NCBI GenBank assembly: GCA_014650015.1
Contig: BMUD01000008.1
Location: 248,001-312,000 of the forward strand
Direction of reading: 5' to 3'
Length of the DNA stretch: 64,000 nucleotides
From: Streptomyces griseoloalbus
GTDB taxonomy: Bacteria; Actinomycetota; Actinomycetes; Streptomycetales; Streptomycetaceae
How positions within the stretch are numbered: position 1 is the first letter of the stretch; the number at the start of each line of letters is the position of its first letter. Of this stretch, positions 61,346 through 64,000 are shown one piece after another. The notes under the pieces are model-generated. The model did no database searches, was not told the origin of the DNA, and was given only the letters and a program-made list of their open reading frames with translations. Position numbers and translations under genes: made by a program.

Positions 61346-62788
61346 TCACCCTTGGGTGAACGCCTCGGCCTGCTGCCAGGTCAGCGGCCGGAGGTCGAGC
61401 TGGGCACCGACGGCCGCGGTCTCCACCACGGCGCAGGCGGTGCGCAGTTCGTCCTCGGAGTCGGCCGAGACGGTCAGCAGCCCGGTCAGGGCGACGTCGG
61501 CGTGACCCGCGATGAGCTGTCGCTCACGTGCCTTGATGTCCTGGTACTCGATCGAGTCCGCCTCGGAGTCGACCTGGCCGCGCCGGGCCCGCTCGGCGGC
61601 GTCAGCAAGGACGCTGGACTTCCTCCGCCGGACGTCGCGCAGGGCGGCGTCCAGTCCCTTCGGCTCGTAGGAGAGCGACAGCGTGCGCCGGACCCCGCCG
61701 GTGAACAGCAGCTGGTGCAGGAACCCGGCCGACGCCTCGGTCCGGGGCCAGTTCTCCACCCAGTACGTGGCGTGGACGGCCGAGTCGGTCGCGATGTGGT
61801 CCGCCTTCTCGACGACCACGACGGGTCCTGCGGCGGCGGGGTCGGCCTCGGGACGGCCGGCGGTGGACCACCGGTCCAGCGTCGCCAGTGCCCTGGGGTC
61901 GTAGGCGGTGCGTACCACGGCGGCGATCTCACGGGCGGTGAGCCAGCCGGTGGGGGTGAGTCCGGCGGTCCGCGCGGCCTGGTCGAAAGTGGAGGTGAGC
62001 TGCGCCAGGACGCCGAAGGCACCGGTGAGGCCGCCGCCGGCCTGGTTGATCAGCCGTCGTGCCGCCTTGGTGTCCAGGGACACCGCGACGTACGCCTCGT
62101 GCGGGGCGGCTGCCGGGCCCGCGCTCTGGATCAGCTCGTTGTAGATCGCGCCGGCCATGGGGGTGTCGGGTCGGCCGTGCTCTTCCCAGTAGCGGCGAAG
62201 CGCGTCGCCGGAGTCCGGGACGGTGCGCTCGATCACCTGGATGCGGGCGATCTGCCCGGTGCGGGCGAGCGTGGCCAGCGCGCGGCCCCAGCCGCCCACG
62301 TTGGCCTGCTGGGTGCCCGGGTCGAGCAGGGCGTAGGCGCGGGAAGAGACCCTGACCACCGCGGTCAGCGTGCCGGTGTGTGGGTTGTGGACCGCGCCGT
62401 AGTGTCCGTCGGGAGCGGTTACCACGCGCAGGCTGGCGGCGGTGCCAGGAAGGTGGAGCAGTCCTTCGCGGGTGGGCCGGCGGGAAGGCCGGGCGAGCCA
62501 GACGAGCTGGCCGCGCATCCGGCGCAGGGCGTAGCGGGCGACGATCGGAGCCCAGTCCGCCAGGGCACGGCCCCGGTGGCGGACGAAGACGAGGAGGGCG
62601 ATGACGGCCCACAGCGGGATGAGCTGGAGTGCGCCGGCCACGCCGCGCGTGAGGACCACGACAAGAAGGAGAAGGCCGGTGAGGCCGGTGACGGTCAACT
62701 GCGGGGCGGTCAGGCCGAGCAGAACGCCGCGCCTGCTGCGGTGGGGGAACTTCACGGTGGGCGCGGGGGACTGGTGCTTGCCGGACAT
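61346..62788 (-). CDS. SCO6880-type conjugation protein
   Basis: 480 aa. N-terminal PrgI-like membrane region with two close hydrophobic helices (about 28-48 and 55-70: 'LTVTGLTGLLLLVVVLTRGV', 'LIPLWAVIALLVFV'), then a long soluble domain. The order and motifs ('WAPIVARYALRRMRGQLVWL', 'YGAVHNPHTGTLTAVVRVSS', 'DVRRRKSSVLADAAERARRG') are those of the SCO6880 family, the actinobacterial equivalent of the VirB3/VirB4 N-terminal part of type IV secretion. It sits next to the TrbL-like gene, as in S. coelicolor. Confidence 0.9.
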   Translation of the reverse strand: MSGKHQSPAPTVKFPHRSRRGVLLGLTAPQLTVTGLTGLLLLVVVLTRGVAGALQLIPLWAVIALLVFVRHRGRALADWAPIVARYALRRMRGQLVWLARPSRRPTREGLLHLPGTAASLRVVTAPDGHYGAVHNPHTGTLTAVVRVSSRAYALLDPGTQQANVGGWGRALATLARTGQIARIQVIERTVPDSGDALRRYWEEHGRPDTPMAGAIYNELIQSAGPAAAPHEAYVAVSLDTKAARRLINQAGGGLTGAFGVLAQLTSTFDQAARTAGLTPTGWLTAREIAAVVRTAYDPRALATLDRWSTAGRPEADPAAAGPVVVVEKADHIATDSAVHATYWVENWPRTEASAGFLHQLLFTGGVRRTLSLSYEPKGLDAALRDVRRRKSSVLADAAERARRGQVDSEADSIEYQDIKARERQLIAGHADVALTGLLTVSADSEDELRTACAVVETAAVGAQLDLRPLTWQQAEAFTQG

Positions 62789-62922
62789 GGTGTTTCCAGA
62801 CGTGGGAGCGGGCGGATGACGAGGCGCGCGACGCTCTTCTGGAGGTCATGGCGAGAAATCTCCTGCTGGTCGGGTGAGGTGGGGGCGGACCGTGGAGTGC
62901 AGCCCGCCCCGTGGATGGTGGG

Positions 62923-64000
62923 TCAGGAACCCGACGGCGGCTGGGTGGGGAAGACCCAGTTGGCCGGCGTGGAAGAACCGGCGGTCGACGGTCCGGCGGG
63001 AGACGGCGGTGCGGCCGGGGCGCCGGAGGACGAAGACGCGGGACCGGCAGGTGGCATGGAGGTCATGCCACCGCCCGGAGCCGATGCGCCGGCGAGATGA
63101 CCGGAACCACCCGCGGCGCCTTGGACGGTCCCCTCGGACCCCTCCGGCTCGTCCTCGCCGGGACGCGTGATCAGCGGCGGAATCCCCGGGCGCTGGATCA
63201 GGGCCCGGCCCTTGTCACCGGTGGAGTTCGGGTCTTCGCCGTACCGGAAGCGGGTCTGCGGCCTGGGCGGGCCGGCGTCGATGTCCTCCTTGCTGAGGTT
63301 GCCGCCGGAGGGGTTGATGCCGGAGGCGACACCGTGGGTCCCCGCACCGGGGACCCAGTTCGGACCCTGCGGTGCGGGGGTGCCGGTGCCGGCCCGCAGT
63401 GCGAGGCTGCCCGCGGTCTTCGCCGCGCCGGCGGCGACCGCCATGCCGGCGACTCCGGTGCGGTGCATGTCGTCGTGGCCGCCGCCGTCGCTGGCCCAGT
63501 GGACGAACTTGTACGTCGCGTACGGGCAGAGCAGCACCAGGACCATCACGACGATGCCGGCCATCGCGTCGGACAGGGCCGCCATCCCGTCGCCGGCGTC
63601 GCTCTTGCCCATGGCGGAGACGCCGATGAGGAAGACGACGGTCATCAGGAGCTTGGAGACGATCAGGGTGCCGGTGGCCTCGATCCAGCCGCGCCGCCAC
63701 CGCTTGGCGACCTCCCAGCCGCCACCGGCCCCGGCGAACACGGCGAGCGCGACCATGATCAGGACGCCGACCTTGCGGGCGACCATCACGCCCCAGTAGA
63801 GGAAGGCGCCGATCGCGCACCCGAAGGCGACCAGTGCGGAGACGCCCCAGCCGAGGCCGTACATGGCTCCCATCTGGTCGACCTTGACCACGCGGCGGAT
63901 CGCGTCGTCGATCGAGGTGTTGGCCGCTTGGAACAGCCCGTCGGACAACGCGTCGACCACGGTGACGGCGACGGTGGTGAAGGCGATGGCGGAGAAGCTG
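62923..64000 (-). CDS. TrbL/SCO6881-type conjugation membrane protein (N-terminus outside window)
   Basis: At least 359 residues; the frame is open to the window edge. Five or so membrane segments ('GLGWGVSALVAFGCAIGAFL YWGVMV', 'VLIMVALAVFAGAGGGWEVA', 'LLMTVVFLIGVSAMG', 'AMAGIVVMVLVLLCPYATYK') are followed by a Gly/Pro/Ser-rich C-terminal cytoplasmic tail. This is the TrbL/VirB6-like channel component found beside SCO6880 (the SCO6881 type). The start must lie upstream of 64000. Confidence 0.85.
   Translation of the reverse strand, partial: SFSAIAFTTVAVTVVDALSDGLFQAANTSIDDAIRRVVKVDQMGAMYGLGWGVSALVAFGCAIGAFLYWGVMVARKVGVLIMVALAVFAGAGGGWEVAKRWRRGWIEATGTLIVSKLLMTVVFLIGVSAMGKSDAGDGMAALSDAMAGIVVMVLVLLCPYATYKFVHWASDGGGHDDMHRTGVAGMAVAAGAAKTAGSLALRAGTGTPAPQGPNWVPGAGTHGVASGINPSGGNLSKEDIDAGPPRPQTRFRYGEDPNSTGDKGRALIQRPGIPPLITRPGEDEPEGSEGTVQGAAGGSGHLAGASAPGGGMTSMPPAGPASSSSGAPAAPPSPAGPSTAGSSTPANWVFPTQPPSGS

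Larger units (their letters stand above)
24961..64000. mobile_element. Integrative conjugative element with type IV-like transfer genes (right end outside window)
   Basis: Bounded on the left by a tyrosine integrase and followed by an excisionase-like gene. The element contains a VirD4-like coupling protein (52332), an SCO6880-type protein (61346) and a TrbL/SCO6881-type membrane protein (62923), the set known from S. coelicolor SCO6878-6885 and related actinobacterial elements. DUF317, DUF4913 and DUF6415 genes are typical residents. It uses a coupling protein and secretion-like channel, not the single FtsK-like TraB of pSAM2-type elements. Cargo is a lanthipeptide locus. No relaxase was recognised inside the window. 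Confidence 0.75.

Noticed and set aside
61352-63100. 582-codon plus-strand open frame
   Set aside because: Antisense to the SCO6880-type gene; Gly/Asp/Arg-rich with no motif.
24961-64000. pSAM2-type AICE with TraB/RepSA
   Set aside because: No FtsK-like TraB or replication initiator was found; instead VirD4-, SCO6880- and TrbL-like genes indicate a type IV-like conjugation system.

Overview
The window is very GC-rich actinobacterial DNA, almost certainly from a Streptomyces. Evidence is the near-universal G/C third codon positions, the many GTG starts and 4-base ATGA/GTGA overlaps, and gene families that are typical of this genus (DUF317, DUF4913, DUF6415, DUF5999, SCO6880-type conjugation proteins).

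Layout. (1) 1-3.4 kb: end of an oligopeptide/nickel-type ABC importer operon (two permeases, two ATPases; first permease cut by the window edge). (2) 3.3-6.6 kb: minus-strand genes, namely a frameshifted small-protein gene, a lipoprotein with a doubtful start, a peptidoglycan-binding M23 peptidase without signal peptide, and a weak hypothetical. (3) 7.0-19.6 kb: a four-gene plus-strand operon encoding a WD40 protein, a DUF6603-like protein (965 aa), an 844-aa protein and a 2002-aa protein. No function is known to me for the three large proteins; this is the least understood system in the window. (4) 19.9-24.8 kb: dihydrolipoamide dehydrogenase-like flavoprotein, MarR regulator, mini-ferredoxin plus GNAT pair, isochorismatase-fold hydrolase, and two gene relics (IS256-type transposase, branched-chain-type ABC binding protein). 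Two promoters here carry TTGAC/GTCAA palindromes, suggesting a small MarR-type regulon.

(5) 25.0 kb to the right edge: an integrative conjugative element. It begins with a tyrosine integrase and a small excisionase-like protein, and carries type IV secretion-like genes (VirD4-like coupling protein, SCO6880-type protein, TrbL/SCO6881-type membrane protein). Most of 38.9-57.4 kb is a tightly overlapped minus-strand operon of element genes. The element continues beyond the window and no relaxase is visible inside it. Its cargo at 31.9-38.8 kb is a compact class I lanthipeptide locus of the FxLD type: PCMT-like methyltransferase, precursor peptide, LanB dehydratase, LanC cyclase and a second, stand-alone LanB elimination-type protein. 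No dedicated transporter or protease is seen.

(6) 57.45-60.8 kb: a three-gene recombinase cassette (frameshifted tyrosine recombinase, small HTH protein, large zinc-finger recombinase-like protein) inserted inside the element in the opposite orientation. It sits next to a sequence that looks like the T-arm and 3' acceptor of a tRNA.

Several genes show single-base frame disruptions (near 3556, 50598, 50250, 49925 and 57965). These may be real decay or indel errors in the assembly; both should be kept in mind. All family assignments are by eye from translated sequence, without database searches.
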